64,000 bases of DNA, from NCBI GenBank assembly GCA_043585095.1, contig CP121321.1, forward strand, positions 3,162,001 through 3,226,000, in the 5' to 3' direction. Below the pieces are notes generated by a model that was given only the letters and a program-made list of their open reading frames with translations, made no database searches and had not been told where the DNA came from. This stretch comes from JANQIO01 sp043585095 (lineage in GTDB: Bacteria > Pseudomonadota > Gammaproteobacteria > Pseudomonadales > Halieaceae). Made by a program: the position numbers and the translations under genes. Shown piece after piece: positions 8,998 to 18,493 of the stretch (position 1 is the first letter of the stretch; every line of letters starts with the position of its first letter).

Positions 8998-11900
8998 ACG
9001 AAATGACCCGAGTAGACAGTGAAAACGCCGTTAAAAGCATGAGCGGCGGTCGACTGGAAAACAAAACGGTGATCCTTACCGGCGCGGCTGGCTCCATTGG
9101 CTCCTTTATTTCACGTCTACTGCTGCGCGAGGGCGCCAAAGTAGTTATGACCGGCAGGGACGCTGACAAGCTTCAGGCCTTTATCGACGAACTCGTCGCC
9201 GAAGGCTACCAGGCGGATTGCATGACGCTGGCAATTGGTGACTGCGCCGATCCTGACGTCTGTCGCGCCATTGCCGATACCGCCGTTGCCGCCTACGGCG
9301 CTATCGACGTATTGGTAAACAACGCCGGCGCCGCGGGGCCCAAGCACACGCTGCGGGACATCCCCTTCACGGAAGCCGAAATGCGGGCCCGTGAAGACGA
9401 CATGACAATGTACGATTCCGCCATGAACCTGTTGGGCTCGCCCTGGAACATGGCACGCGCCGCCGCTCCCCATATGCGTCAGGGCGGCAGCATCATCAAC
9501 GTATCAACCATTTTTTCGCGCACCCACTACTTCGGACGCCTGCCCTATGTGGTACCAAAAAGCGGTTTAAATGCTTTATCCAAAGGCCTGGCCCTGGAGT
9601 TGGGACCGGAGCGCGGCATTCGCGTAAACACCCTGTTTCCCGGCCCGATTGCCTCTGAGCGCATAGAGACGGTGTTTGCACGCATGGACGAACTGCAAAG
9701 CCAGAGTGCCGGTAGCACGGGCAAAGAATTCCGTGACCTGATGATCACCACTCGGGAGAACGCTGATGGCGAGTTCGCATTTAGCTACCCCACCCCGACT
9801 GACGTGGCATCAACAATTGTCTGGCTGTGCTCAGATGAGTCCGCCGCACTGTCTGGACACTCTATTGAAGTCACTAATGGCATGCAGGTGCCCGCCCAGA
9901 GTCGCTCCAAGCTGGTTTCCTGGCCTGACAAACGGCTTGAGGACTTAACCGGCAGCGTGGTGTTGGTGCTAGGCGGCGATGACTACGAGGAAGCACTGGT
10001 ATTTGCTGAGCGCCATATCGCCAGCGGCGCGCGCGTGATGATGGCATTCCGCACGCTGGAATCGCTGGGGCACGCCCGCGCACTGACCGCAGCGCGCGGC
10101 CTCGATCATATTCAGCTGGCTCACCTGGACCCGCTGCGCCGTGAGTCGGTGGAGCGCACCATGCAATTTATCGATGATCACTACGGCAGGCTGGATGCAG
10201 TAGTGGTATTGCCACGCACTGGCAATGGCGAACACGGCTATGCGCTGTGCAGCGCCACCGATGAAGACGTCGAGAATTTTGTGCGCGACGAAATCGTCGC
10301 CCCGGTGGCTTTTGCCTCTGCACTCGCCAATAACCTGTCGCGCTGGTACGACAAATGTGAGGCCCCCGCTATCACCTACGTTACCAACCCCAGCGACGGG
10401 CACGGCAACTTGATGAATGAAGTCATTCGGGCTTCCATTGAAGAGCTAATACGAGGCTGGCGCCACGAAGAGGAAAAGCTCACCGCTCGCGGCGACATTG
10501 CCTGGGCCGTGCTGCCCAACCAGCTAGTGCGCTACGACAGCGAAGACCCTGACAATCTGGCCTATTCCGCAGACTGGGCGGCAACGCTAACCAACCGCGT
10601 GCGGCGTATGGACCCAATTAACCTGTGGGTGCCGCAGAGCATCAAGCGACATACCGGCAAGACCGCCAGCCCCGATGCAATCCACCGTGTGCTGCCAGGC
10701 TTACATAAAGGCAAAACCGCCGTCATCACCGGTGGCAGCCTGGGCATTGGCTTGCAGCTTGGCCGCTATCTGGCTATCGCCGGTGCGCGCGTGCTGCTGA
10801 GTGCCCGCGGCGCCAAGCGCCTGGAGTCTGTGCGCAACGATATCGTCGAGGAGCTGCGCGGTATCGGTTACCCGCGCCCGGAAGATCGCGTGCACATACT
10901 GTCGGACATCGATGTAGGCGACCCGGCATCGATGGAACGCCTGTACCAGCATTCATTAGAGCTCTTTGGCCACGTCGACTTTCTTATCAATAATGCCGGG
11001 CTGTCAGGCGCTGAGGAAATGGTCATCGATATGACGCTGGATGACTGGAACCTCACCATGGAGGCCAACCTGATTTCCAACTACGCGATGATTCGCAAGT
11101 ACGCACCGCTAATGAAAGAAAACGGCACCGGTTCGGTGTTAAACGTTTCCAGCTACTTTGGCGGGGAAAAATATCTGGCGGTTGCCTATCCCAATCGCGC
11201 CGACTACGCCGTCTCCAAAGCCGGTCAACGCGTGTTGGCCGAAATACTCTCACGTCACCTGGGGCCGGAAATCCAGATCAATGCGCTGGCGCCGGGGCCA
11301 GTCGACGGTGGCCGCCTGCGTGGAATCGACGGCGCGCCTGGGCTGTTCGTCCGCCGTGGCCGCCTGGTATTGGAGAACAAGCGACTTAATCAAGTTCATG
11401 CGGCCATGCTACGAAGCCTCCAAGAAGGCCTACCTGCTGAGGATTTATTAGGGCTCGCTGCCAACGACCTCTCGCAGATGCCCCACGCGTCGCGCCTGCC
11501 CCGGCCACTGGGCCGCCTGATCTCTCAAGTGGAAGATGCCAACACCGGAGGCAATTCATCCTGCTATTTAATGAATCAAGGCATGGCGGAGAAGCTTATC
11601 AATCGACTGGTTACCGGCGCACTGATCACAGCTGATCTCGGCGAACGCTTCCTGGAGGCCTTCACTGATGCACCCGAACCCTTTTACGACCAACCGTCAA
11701 TTGATCGCGAGGCAGAGAAAATCGAAGCTGGCATTCTCAATCGATTGCACCTGCACAAAATGCCTACTGACGAGCAGGTCGGATTGTCGACGATCTTTCA
11801 TCTTGCCGATCAGATCGTCAGCGGCGAGACTTTCCACCCCTCCGGCGGGCTGAAGTTTGATCGCTCGGTTAGCGAAGGCGAATTGCTGCTACCGCCGGGC

Positions 11901-12650
11901 AAAGAAGAGCTTGCAGGCCTTGCAGGTAAGCGGGTTGTAATGATTGGCGACACCATGCGCGGCGAACTGATCGCCGTCGCAGCAGGGTTTATTGAGCACG
12001 GCATCAAGCAGCTTCGAATCCTGACGCGTGATGAAGCAACCGCCAGCGAGCTCGCGCACGCGGTACCAGGCTCTGAGTCCATAGACTTTGCGACTCGTGC
12101 CATCGGCGACAATATCGAGAGCGCACTCGATCATATCCTACGCGAGGAAGGCGGCTTTGATGTCGTGGTTTCAAGTCCCTTCGTGCGCTTGCCAATGAAC
12201 GCGCTGGCAGCGGAACGCGGTGAGTCCTGGGACCGCGTCTTAACCGAGCAAGACTTTAGCGATCTCATTCGTGACCAATTGACGCACCATTTCAGGGTCG
12301 CACGCTGTGCCGCACTAGTACCCAATTGCCAAATCGTGCTGCTCACCCCGGATACGTCCATGGCATCTTCTCGGGAAGAGTTTGCACTGGCCTTGTTCGT
12401 TAAGAACGCACTGCATGCTTTCACGGCCACCCTGGGTGTGGAAACGGAGAGGCTTCCCACCGTTCCGGCGGTAAATCAGGTGCAGCTAACGCGTCGTGCT
12501 CGCACAGAAGAGCCCGCCAACGATCAGGAACTGGCCGAAGAGATGGAGCGGCTGGTCTCGGCGGTACTGCAGTGCGCCGTCACTGCACCCAGTCCGTCAG
12601 AGAGTCGGTACCTGGCACGTATCTTCCGAGGCAACGCCGTTACCGTATAA
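8994..12650 (+). CDS. mcr: Bifunctional malonyl-CoA reductase
   Basis: A 1218-residue protein matching the length (1219) and architecture of Chloroflexus aurantiacus malonyl-CoA reductase, which makes 3-hydroxypropionate from malonyl-CoA with two NADPH. Each half carries a short-chain dehydrogenase unit. The N half has TGAAGSIG at 29-36 and catalytic Y185/K189 (YVVPK) and would reduce malonate semialdehyde. The C half has TGGSLGIG at 579-586 and Y738/K742 (YAVSK) and would reduce malonyl-CoA. The half assignment comes from the known enzyme. The ATG overlaps the pcs stop by 4 bases, with AGGAG eight bases upstream, so the two are co-translated. Two hairpins follow the stop. Confidence 0.96.
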   Translation: MNEMTRVDSENAVKSMSGGRLENKTVILTGAAGSIGSFISRLLLREGAKVVMTGRDADKLQAFIDELVAEGYQADCMTLAIGDCADPDVCRAIADTAVAAYGAIDVLVNNAGAAGPKHTLRDIPFTEAEMRAREDDMTMYDSAMNLLGSPWNMARAAAPHMRQGGSIINVSTIFSRTHYFGRLPYVVPKSGLNALSKGLALELGPERGIRVNTLFPGPIASERIETVFARMDELQSQSAGSTGKEFRDLMITTRENADGEFAFSYPTPTDVASTIVWLCSDESAALSGHSIEVTNGMQVPAQSRSKLVSWPDKRLEDLTGSVVLVLGGDDYEEALVFAERHIASGARVMMAFRTLESLGHARALTAARGLDHIQLAHLDPLRRESVERTMQFIDDHYGRLDAVVVLPRTGNGEHGYALCSATDEDVENFVRDEIVAPVAFASALANNLSRWYDKCEAPAITYVTNPSDGHGNLMNEVIRASIEELIRGWRHEEEKLTARGDIAWAVLPNQLVRYDSEDPDNLAYSADWAATLTNRVRRMDPINLWVPQSIKRHTGKTASPDAIHRVLPGLHKGKTAVITGGSLGIGLQLGRYLAIAGARVLLSARGAKRLESVRNDIVEELRGIGYPRPEDRVHILSDIDVGDPASMERLYQHSLELFGHVDFLINNAGLSGAEEMVIDMTLDDWNLTMEANLISNYAMIRKYAPLMKENGTGSVLNVSSYFGGEKYLAVAYPNRADYAVSKAGQRVLAEILSRHLGPEIQINALAPGPVDGGRLRGIDGAPGLFVRRGRLVLENKRLNQVHAAMLRSLQEGLPAEDLLGLAANDLSQMPHASRLPRPLGRLISQVEDANTGGNSSCYLMNQGMAEKLINRLVTGALITADLGERFLEAFTDAPEPFYDQPSIDREAEKIEAGILNRLHLHKMPTDEQVGLSTIFHLADQIVSGETFHPSGGLKFDRSVSEGELLLPPGKEELAGLAGKRVVMIGDTMRGELIAVAAGFIEHGIKQLRILTRDEATASELAHAVPGSESIDFATRAIGDNIESALDHILREEGGFDVVVSSPFVRLPMNALAAERGESWDRVLTEQDFSDLIRDQLTHHFRVARCAALVPNCQIVLLTPDTSMASSREEFALALFVKNALHAFTATLGVETERLPTVPAVNQVQLTRRARTEEPANDQELAEEMERLVSAVLQCAVTAPSPSESRYLARIFRGNAVTV

Positions 12651-12662
12651 GTTTCCCTACTA

Positions 12663-12774
12663 GCCGGACCGGCGCTGCCGGTCTCCGGCCAGAGTTCCCT
12701 TCGGTGTCTCTACCCTTTCTCACATAGTTTTCCGATTAGCTCAGGCTTATGCAGTGTTTCTCTGCATAGGCCTG
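12663..12774 (+). terminator. Tandem hairpins after mcr
   Basis: Two stem-loops lie downstream of mcr. The first (12663-12689) pairs GCCGGACCGGC with GCCGGTCTCCGGC across a three-base loop, with a two-base bulge. The second (12742-12774) pairs CAGGCTTATGCAG with CTGCATAGGCCTG (one mismatch) around TGTTTCT and is followed by CCTTTATGTTGTATT, only moderately T-rich. Together they are a plausible end of the pcs-mcr transcript, but neither is a textbook intrinsic terminator. Confidence 0.45.
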
Positions 12775-12923
12775 CCTTTATGTTGTATTCCCAACCCGCG
12801 ACCAAGCGAGTCGTGGGTGAGACGAATGGCACAGACATCCCGGACCAACTGGTCCAAGCTAGTGTACAAACCGCGCATCACGTGATGCACTAACCCCGTT
12901 CGCTACAAGACAGGAGCGTTGCC

Positions 12924-14060
12924 ATGTTTCGCAAGATAATGGCCAGTATCGTTGGATTGTTAATTCTCGCGATCGCTGGGCTGGCCGCGGCCTTGTCCTA
13001 CACCTCATCTTGCCCGGTCAAGTCAGGCGCGGGTTCTATTGCTCTAATCGAGAATACAGCGGGCGGCGCGGCAAAGAGTATGATTGCCGCCACCTACGCC
13101 TGCTATGGCCCTCCGGAAAACGTCCAACTCGCGACGCGCAATATCCCTGAACCTGCGGCGGATGAAGTTTTGATAGAGCTCGCTAAAGCCAGCGTGAACC
13201 CCCTGGACTGGCACTACATGCGCGGTGCGCCTTACATTATGAGAATGTTCTCGGGGATTGGCGCACCCAACGACGAGCGACTGGGGTCTGACTTTGCCGG
13301 CACCGTGGTTGCCACTGGAAAGTCAGTGGAACAGTTTGCCGTTGGCGATCGCGTTTTCGGTGGCGGCTGGGGAAGCTTCGCAGGTTACATGTTACGCGGT
13401 GAAGATCGCGCTTTTACGGTGATCCCGGAAGGTGTCAGCTTCGAGGCCGCCGCAGCCGTCCCTATTGCTGGTGTTACCGCGCTGCAGGCGCTGCGGGATC
13501 ATGGCGATCTGCAGGCAGGGCAACGCGTGCTGATAAACGGCGCATCCGGGGGTGTCGGAACCCATGCCGTTCAGATTGCCAAAGCCATGGGGGCTCACGT
13601 CACCGGGGTTTGCAGCGGTCGCAATGTCGAGATGGTCAAAAGCATCGGGGCCGACGCGGTTATCAACTACAAGGAAAGCGACTACACCGGGCTAGAGCAA
13701 CGCTATGACCTGATCGTGGATATGGTGGGAAATCATTCGCCCCTGGAGAACCGCGCAGTATTGTCGCCGGGCGGAAAGCTTGTGATCGTAGGGGGCAGCA
13801 AGGGAAATTGGTTGGGGCCTCTGTCCGGGCCTCTGGTCGCGATGGCATCGGATCCCTTTGTAGACGAGAAGCTCATCACCTTCACTGCGAGCATGCGTCG
13901 AGAAGATCTGGTCACCCTCGCACAAATGATGGCGGACGGAACGTTAAAACCTGTTATTGATCGGCGCTACTCACTGTCTGAGATACGGGAAGCGCTTGCC
14001 TACTCTGAATCGGGCCGCGCGCGCGGCAAGATCATTATTGAGATTCCAGCTGCCGATTAG
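12924..14060 (+). CDS. Membrane-anchored MDR-family NAD(P) oxidoreductase
   Basis: A 378-residue medium-chain dehydrogenase/reductase of the zinc-free quinone oxidoreductase type. Residues about 5-24 form one hydrophobic segment (signal or anchor), followed by a linker and a canonical MDR domain from about residue 53. The domain has the ASVNPLDWHYMRGAP and GSDFAGTVVATG segments and the nucleotide-binding GASGGVGTHAVQIAK near 206. Zinc-ligand cysteines of alcohol dehydrogenases are not seen. An N-terminal membrane segment is unusual for this normally cytosolic family. An AGGAG site lies upstream of the ATG. The substrate is unknown; a reductase of quinones or enones is the best family-level guess. 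Confidence 0.82.
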   Translation: MFRKIMASIVGLLILAIAGLAAALSYTSSCPVKSGAGSIALIENTAGGAAKSMIAATYACYGPPENVQLATRNIPEPAADEVLIELAKASVNPLDWHYMRGAPYIMRMFSGIGAPNDERLGSDFAGTVVATGKSVEQFAVGDRVFGGGWGSFAGYMLRGEDRAFTVIPEGVSFEAAAAVPIAGVTALQALRDHGDLQAGQRVLINGASGGVGTHAVQIAKAMGAHVTGVCSGRNVEMVKSIGADAVINYKESDYTGLEQRYDLIVDMVGNHSPLENRAVLSPGGKLVIVGGSKGNWLGPLSGPLVAMASDPFVDEKLITFTASMRREDLVTLAQMMADGTLKPVIDRRYSLSEIREALAYSESGRARGKIIIEIPAAD

Positions 14061-14073
14061 CCCAACAGCGTCA

Positions 14074-14652
14074 TCAGGATTGCCACCAGGCGCGCGCAGG
14101 CGTTTGCTCGCCGCTAGATGAAGAGCTTGCTGGAGACTGCTGCGCGGCCACAGGCGCTCTCTTGGACGTCTCTTTCTTGGGACGTCTGCTAAACCGGGGC
14201 CGCCAAACCGCCAGCGCCACGTTAGCAACCGACACGCCCATAATCACCCATAAAGAGCCCCATTCACCCTCGACCAGAGCGGCCAACGCTGCCGGATCAA
14301 TATTTTCTGTCAGCGCGCGCTGGCTCTCCAGCGCCGCCTTGCGAGCAGGCCCGTGTACAGCAAACAGCGTGCCTTCGAACATGCTGACGCCCAGGCCGAG
14401 CTTCATCCAGGCCCAACCCTTGTTGTGGAAAGGCCGGTGCACCGCCATCGAAAGCAATCCCGACACCAGTACCACCCCCAAGGAGGGGAACAACAGATAG
14501 TTGGTGATCTGGCCAATGCCCTTGCGCATCTGCGCAAACTCTTCCAGCGACGTGGGTTCAGGCGTGATGGTCAGCAACAGAATCATTGCTGCCAATGCGC
14601 CGATCACGCCCGTGCCGGAGATAGAGTGAATAAATTTCAGGGTACGTTTCAT
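14074..14652 (-). CDS. DUF2269-like integral membrane protein
   Basis: 192 residues with four hydrophobic segments (about 10-28, 48-68, 80-98 and 130-150) and a charged, serine-rich cytoplasmic tail from about 155. It resembles small predicted membrane proteins annotated as DUF2269, whose role is not known; that match is from general likeness, not a search. The gene converges with the MDR oxidoreductase (13 bases apart). It lies downstream of sppA in the same direction, about 90 bases away, so it may share that transcript. Confidence 0.65.
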   Translation of the reverse strand: MKRTLKFIHSISGTGVIGALAAMILLLTITPEPTSLEEFAQMRKGIGQITNYLLFPSLGVVLVSGLLSMAVHRPFHNKGWAWMKLGLGVSMFEGTLFAVHGPARKAALESQRALTENIDPAALAALVEGEWGSLWVIMGVSVANVALAVWRPRFSRRPKKETSKRAPVAAQQSPASSSSSGEQTPARAWWQS

Positions 14653-14745
14653 ACACCCGCCTTGAATGCTTTGTTGTGGTGTCTACGCAGACAATCGCTG
14701 TTCGGCACACCATGCGCCACTGTCGCCGACGCCGGCGTATGTCAC

Positions 14746-16581
14746 TCAATGATAGGCTGTCGCGCCTTGATTCGAAGAAGCCGTCAGTGATAGCTCACAA
14801 CCTTCGCACATGAGCATAATGCGCGGCTCTTGAGCGCGCAAAAGCGGCTCCAGAAGCGCACTCAATCGCCCGCCCATTTGCAGATAGCCGTCATCAACAC
14901 GCAAAGGGACCTGCTGCAAAAGGTCGCGCAGTAGCCGTACACCGGGGCTTGGCTCTACGATGCGATAGTCGACACGGTAATCCGTCAGTGCGGCGAGCTC
15001 CGCTGCCTGTTCGACGGCATCTTCAAGGTCGCCGAAGGCATCTATCAAGCCGTTCTCCAAAGCGGCCGTGCCGAGCCAGACACGACCACCGGCGACACCT
15101 TCAATCTCCGCGACACTACGCCCACGGCCCTCAGCGACGATCTTAATAAAGCGCTGATAGCTGTCCTCGGTTGCTTGTTCCAGTTCGGTCTTAACCGCAT
15201 CATCAATGTTCAGCAGCGGCGACCATCCCGCGTAACGACTGGTGCGAAATCCGTCAAAGTGCACTCCGATATGTTCCAACGAATCTTCGAAAGTAGGAAC
15301 AGCTAGCGCTACGCCAATCGAGCCTGTAATCGTACTGGGCGCAGCCAATATGCGATCAGCCGGGGCACTAACCCACATGCCCCCCGATGCGGCAATATCT
15401 CCCATGGACGTTACTACCGGCAGCCCGCGCTGCTGCGCCTCCAGTATGGCATCGCGAATCATCTCACTGGCCAGCACAGTGCCGCCCGGACTGTTTACGC
15501 GCAGTACCAGCGCTTTGGTCGCGTCATCTTCGTAGGCCTGTCGAATTAGACCAACAATGTCGTCCGCACCCGCTGTGCCGGGCTCCTGCTCACCGCGCAT
15601 AATTACGCCCTGCACAAAGACAACCGCGACAGCGTCCTCAGCCGTCTCCGCCTCTTGTTCTAACTGTGCGAGATAGGCACCAGCCGTAATGTGGGGATAG
15701 GTTTCCCGCTCGGCCTCATCGTCTGTGCCAAAGCGTTCACGCATAAATGCACGATACTCTGGATAGGTTTTCAATCCGTCAATCAGGCCCAGCACCTGCG
15801 CCGCTTCCAGATTGGCATAGGCACCGCCGCCGGCTACAAACACCGGCTGCTCGTCGGCAAAGGCTTGTATACCATCTGGCGATAGCTCACGGGCTGACGC
15901 GATGCGAGCTTTTATGGTGTCCCAGAGAGGATGCAACAGGGCCGATGTTTGCTCGCGGTCTTTATCGGACATGCTGTCACGGGTAAGCGATTCAGAAGCT
16001 GACTTAAATTCGCCCTGTGAGAAGTCATGCACGGTCACTTTGAGTTTGCGCGTAAGTTCGTTGAAAAAAGGCCGCTGCCCGCCCAGTCCTGATATTGCTA
16101 GTGCCCCCGCAGGATGCAGGTACACCTCATCTGCCTGTGCGGCCAGCAGATAGGCACCGGTGTTAATAATGTCGCCGTAAGCGATAAGGGGTTTGCCGGC
16201 TGCTTTAAAGGCAGCAAGTTCCTCAGCCAGAGCCAGCACCGCAGTGGGCCCGGAAAACCCTGCATTACTAAAGTCGATAGTTACAGCGGCAAGCCGCTCA
16301 TCTTCTCGAGCCGCTCGAAGCACCCGCACAAGGTCGCGGTAAGTGATTTGTGTTTCGTCTGAAAACCCGACGGTCCGAGCAAAAATCTCCTGATCAACAA
16401 TCGTGCCCTCAGGCGCAATGATCAGTACTCGACCTTCCGGATCCACCGTCGGCGGCAGCTGCCGCGACAGCGCAACTGCTATCACGACCAGGTAGATCAG
16501 AAAGGCCAGGGTGAACAGATTGACTGTCCATTGACGCAACGCCGTCAAGAAGTTGCCGATTCGTGAGAAAACTGAAGCCAT
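14746..16581 (-). CDS. sppA: Signal peptide peptidase SppA (67 kDa type)
   Basis: About 611 residues, the long double-domain form of the inner-membrane protease that degrades cleaved signal peptides. One N-terminal membrane segment (about 21-40) is followed by two related serine-protease S49 domains. The predicted catalytic lysine is K193 in GEFKSASE and the nucleophile S399 in DIAASGGMW. Their spacing is close to the K209/S409 pair of Escherichia coli SppA. The ATG at 16581 is preferred because a GGA lies six bases upstream; an in-frame ATG at 16596 is possible. A 14-base palindrome (TTAGAT-CA-ATCTAA, 16606-16619) sits just upstream and may be regulatory. Confidence 0.93.
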   Translation of the reverse strand: MASVFSRIGNFLTALRQWTVNLFTLAFLIYLVVIAVALSRQLPPTVDPEGRVLIIAPEGTIVDQEIFARTVGFSDETQITYRDLVRVLRAAREDERLAAVTIDFSNAGFSGPTAVLALAEELAAFKAAGKPLIAYGDIINTGAYLLAAQADEVYLHPAGALAISGLGGQRPFFNELTRKLKVTVHDFSQGEFKSASESLTRDSMSDKDREQTSALLHPLWDTIKARIASARELSPDGIQAFADEQPVFVAGGGAYANLEAAQVLGLIDGLKTYPEYRAFMRERFGTDDEAERETYPHITAGAYLAQLEQEAETAEDAVAVVFVQGVIMRGEQEPGTAGADDIVGLIRQAYEDDATKALVLRVNSPGGTVLASEMIRDAILEAQQRGLPVVTSMGDIAASGGMWVSAPADRILAAPSTITGSIGVALAVPTFEDSLEHIGVHFDGFRTSRYAGWSPLLNIDDAVKTELEQATEDSYQRFIKIVAEGRGRSVAEIEGVAGGRVWLGTAALENGLIDAFGDLEDAVEQAAELAALTDYRVDYRIVEPSPGVRLLRDLLQQVPLRVDDGYLQMGGRLSALLEPLLRAQEPRIMLMCEGCELSLTASSNQGATAYH

Positions 16582-16784
16582 ACTTAATCCATCCACAGCG
16601 CAGTGTTAGATCAATCTAATACTGCAAAGCTACCGGCCAATCGCCAATTGTCGAAAGCCGCAAACGTGCATGACCTGGCGAGAAGAACCTGTTGTCTCAG
16701 CAGAGTATACCGTGGTGCTACTGCACACGCGGACGCTCAAAATCCGTCTGGCCAGAGCAAAATTCCGTTCCGCTAAAAAACCGT

Positions 16785-17888
16785 TCAGCCTCGAAAATAG
16801 CGCTGGGCAACGAAAGGCGTTTTTACAACGGTCACGGGCAGGGACTTACCCCTTGCATCCACAGCCAGCAACTCACCCGGCGCAGCACAGTCGGCACGAA
16901 CCATCGCCATCGCAATGGGACCACCCGCTGTGGGCCCAACGCAAGCGCTGGTGACGACGCCGATATCATCGCCATTAGCTGCCAGCACGCGCTGACCGTC
17001 ACGCACCGGACGCTTGCCCTCGACGCGCAGTCCCACGCGGCGCAAGCCCGGACCCGCTGCCTGCAGCGCAAAGATTTGCTCAGCACCGGGAAAGCCACCA
17101 GGGCGATCACCATCGGGTCGTCTGGCCTTACCAATCGACCACATCAGGCCCGCCTCAACGGGTGTTATGGTGGGGCTGAGTTCATGCCCGTAAAGACATA
17201 AGCCGGCTTCCAGGCGAAGCGAGTCACGGGCGCCCAGGCCAATCGGCTCAACTCGATCATCTGCCAGCAGGAGCTTAGCCAGCGGCTCTGCAATACCTGC
17301 CGGAAGCGACAATTCAAAACCGTCTTCACCGGTATAACCCGAGCAGGTGACATAGATCGACTCGCCCTCAAACTCGATACGCAGCCCACTCAGGAAAGGT
17401 AACTCCGCAACATCAGGAAAAATTTCGGCCAAAACCGCCCGCGCCTGTGGTCCCTGCAATGCCAGCAGCGCCTGCTGTTCCATGACCTCAATGTCGAGGC
17501 CGCCAAGTTGTTCTCGCAGATAGGCGATATCGTCTTCTTTACAGGCGGCGTTGATGACCAGAAAGAAGCTGTCGGTGTCCCAGCGCGTCACGATCAGATC
17601 GTCACGCACTCCACCGCTGTCATTGGTTAGTAAAGAGTAAACCTGGGTATCGATCGCCAGGGACTCGAGGTCAGCGGGCAGCAACGCTTCCAAAGCCGCG
17701 ACGACGCCGGCGCCCTGAATGCGCAATTGACCCATATGCGATACATCAAACAGCCCGGCCGACTTGCGGGTGTGCGTGTGCTCGGCGAGGATGCCGTCCC
17801 GGTACTGTACTGGCATTTCATATCCAGCGAAGGGAACCATACGCGCGCCCAGCTCTCGGTGTAGCGCGTCCAGTGGTACGTGTCGCAT
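16785..17888 (-). CDS. gcvT: Aminomethyltransferase, glycine cleavage T protein
   Basis: 367 residues, the normal length for GcvT, which moves the methylene group from the lipoyl-bound aminomethyl of H protein to tetrahydrofolate and frees ammonia. Family marks are VPFAGYEMPVQY (about 18-29), AGLFDVSHMGQL, the folate-site region NDSGGVRDDLIVTRW, and CSGYTGEDGFELSLP. The SHMG pattern and length favour GcvT over the related YgfZ. The genes for the P, H and L proteins are not in the window, and no glycine riboswitch-like structure is visible in the short gap upstream. It is divergent from the kinase-like gene at 17960. Confidence 0.93.
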   Translation of the reverse strand: MRHVPLDALHRELGARMVPFAGYEMPVQYRDGILAEHTHTRKSAGLFDVSHMGQLRIQGAGVVAALEALLPADLESLAIDTQVYSLLTNDSGGVRDDLIVTRWDTDSFFLVINAACKEDDIAYLREQLGGLDIEVMEQQALLALQGPQARAVLAEIFPDVAELPFLSGLRIEFEGESIYVTCSGYTGEDGFELSLPAGIAEPLAKLLLADDRVEPIGLGARDSLRLEAGLCLYGHELSPTITPVEAGLMWSIGKARRPDGDRPGGFPGAEQIFALQAAGPGLRRVGLRVEGKRPVRDGQRVLAANGDDIGVVTSACVGPTAGGPIAMAMVRADCAAPGELLAVDARGKSLPVTVVKTPFVAQRYFRG

Positions 17889-17959
17889 AAGTAAATAATC
17901 CTCTTGCCCTTGCCAGCTGGGCTGCCACTCTAACGATCCCCCCGTGTCGGAGCAAGCCA

Positions 17960-18493
17960 GTGATACACTGGGGAATGGCCTTAGTTACGCTCACATTAAT
18001 TGGAATGCCCGGCGCCGGAAAAAGCACCGTAGGTGTGTTACTTGCCAAGCGTCTGGGCTTGGGATTCACCGACAGTGACCTTTTGATTCAGCAGCGCGAG
18101 GGCGAAGCCCTGCAAGCCACACTGGAGCGAGTGGGCTATCTGGCCCTGCGCGAGATTGAGGAAGATGTCGTACTCACGATGCCGCTGGCGCGCAGTTTAA
18201 TCGCCACCGGCGGCAGCGTTGTCTACAGCGAGCGCGGCATGCAACGCCTGGGGCAGGCGGGCCCGGTGGTTTACCTGCGCTCACAGCTTTCGGTTCTGGA
18301 GCAGCGTGTACAGGCGCATCCGGATCGCGGTCTGGCCTGTCCGCCAGGCCAATCTCTAGCAACAATCTACCGCGAGCGCGTTCCGCTTTACGAGCGCTAC
18401 GCAGACTATACGGTGGATTGTGACCGGGGCAGCGCCGAGGACGTCGCGCAGGCGGTTATCGCTGCCTTATCAGCACCGACATCATCGGGATAG
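17960..18493 (+). CDS. Shikimate-kinase-like P-loop kinase (second copy)
   Basis: 177 residues with the shikimate kinase fold: Walker A GMPGAGKST at 15-23, the DSD pair at 38-40, R64 in the substrate-arginine position, ATGGS at 82-86, and RERVPLYERYAD near the C terminus. It differs from the canonical AroK of this window (62107-62634) in two places. The GGG substrate loop is GGS, and the lid segment RPLL is replaced by RGLACP. It may be a paralogue acting on another small hydroxylated molecule, or a divergent shikimate kinase. The GTG start is favoured by GGAG seven bases upstream; an ATG at 17975 is the alternative. Its 3' end overlaps the opposing cyclase gene by 88 bases. Confidence 0.8.
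   Translation: MIHWGMALVTLTLIGMPGAGKSTVGVLLAKRLGLGFTDSDLLIQQREGEALQATLERVGYLALREIEEDVVLTMPLARSLIATGGSVVYSERGMQRLGQAGPVVYLRSQLSVLEQRVQAHPDRGLACPPGQSLATIYRERVPLYERYADYTVDCDRGSAEDVAQAVIAALSAPTSSG

Noticed and set aside
12663..12689. First hairpin after mcr as a strong intrinsic terminator
   Set aside because: The stem is GC-rich but no T-run follows; kept only as part of a weak tandem terminator call.
17889..17959. Glycine riboswitch before gcvT
   Set aside because: The gap to the divergent gene is only 71 bases, too short for the usual tandem aptamer, and no matching hairpins are seen.
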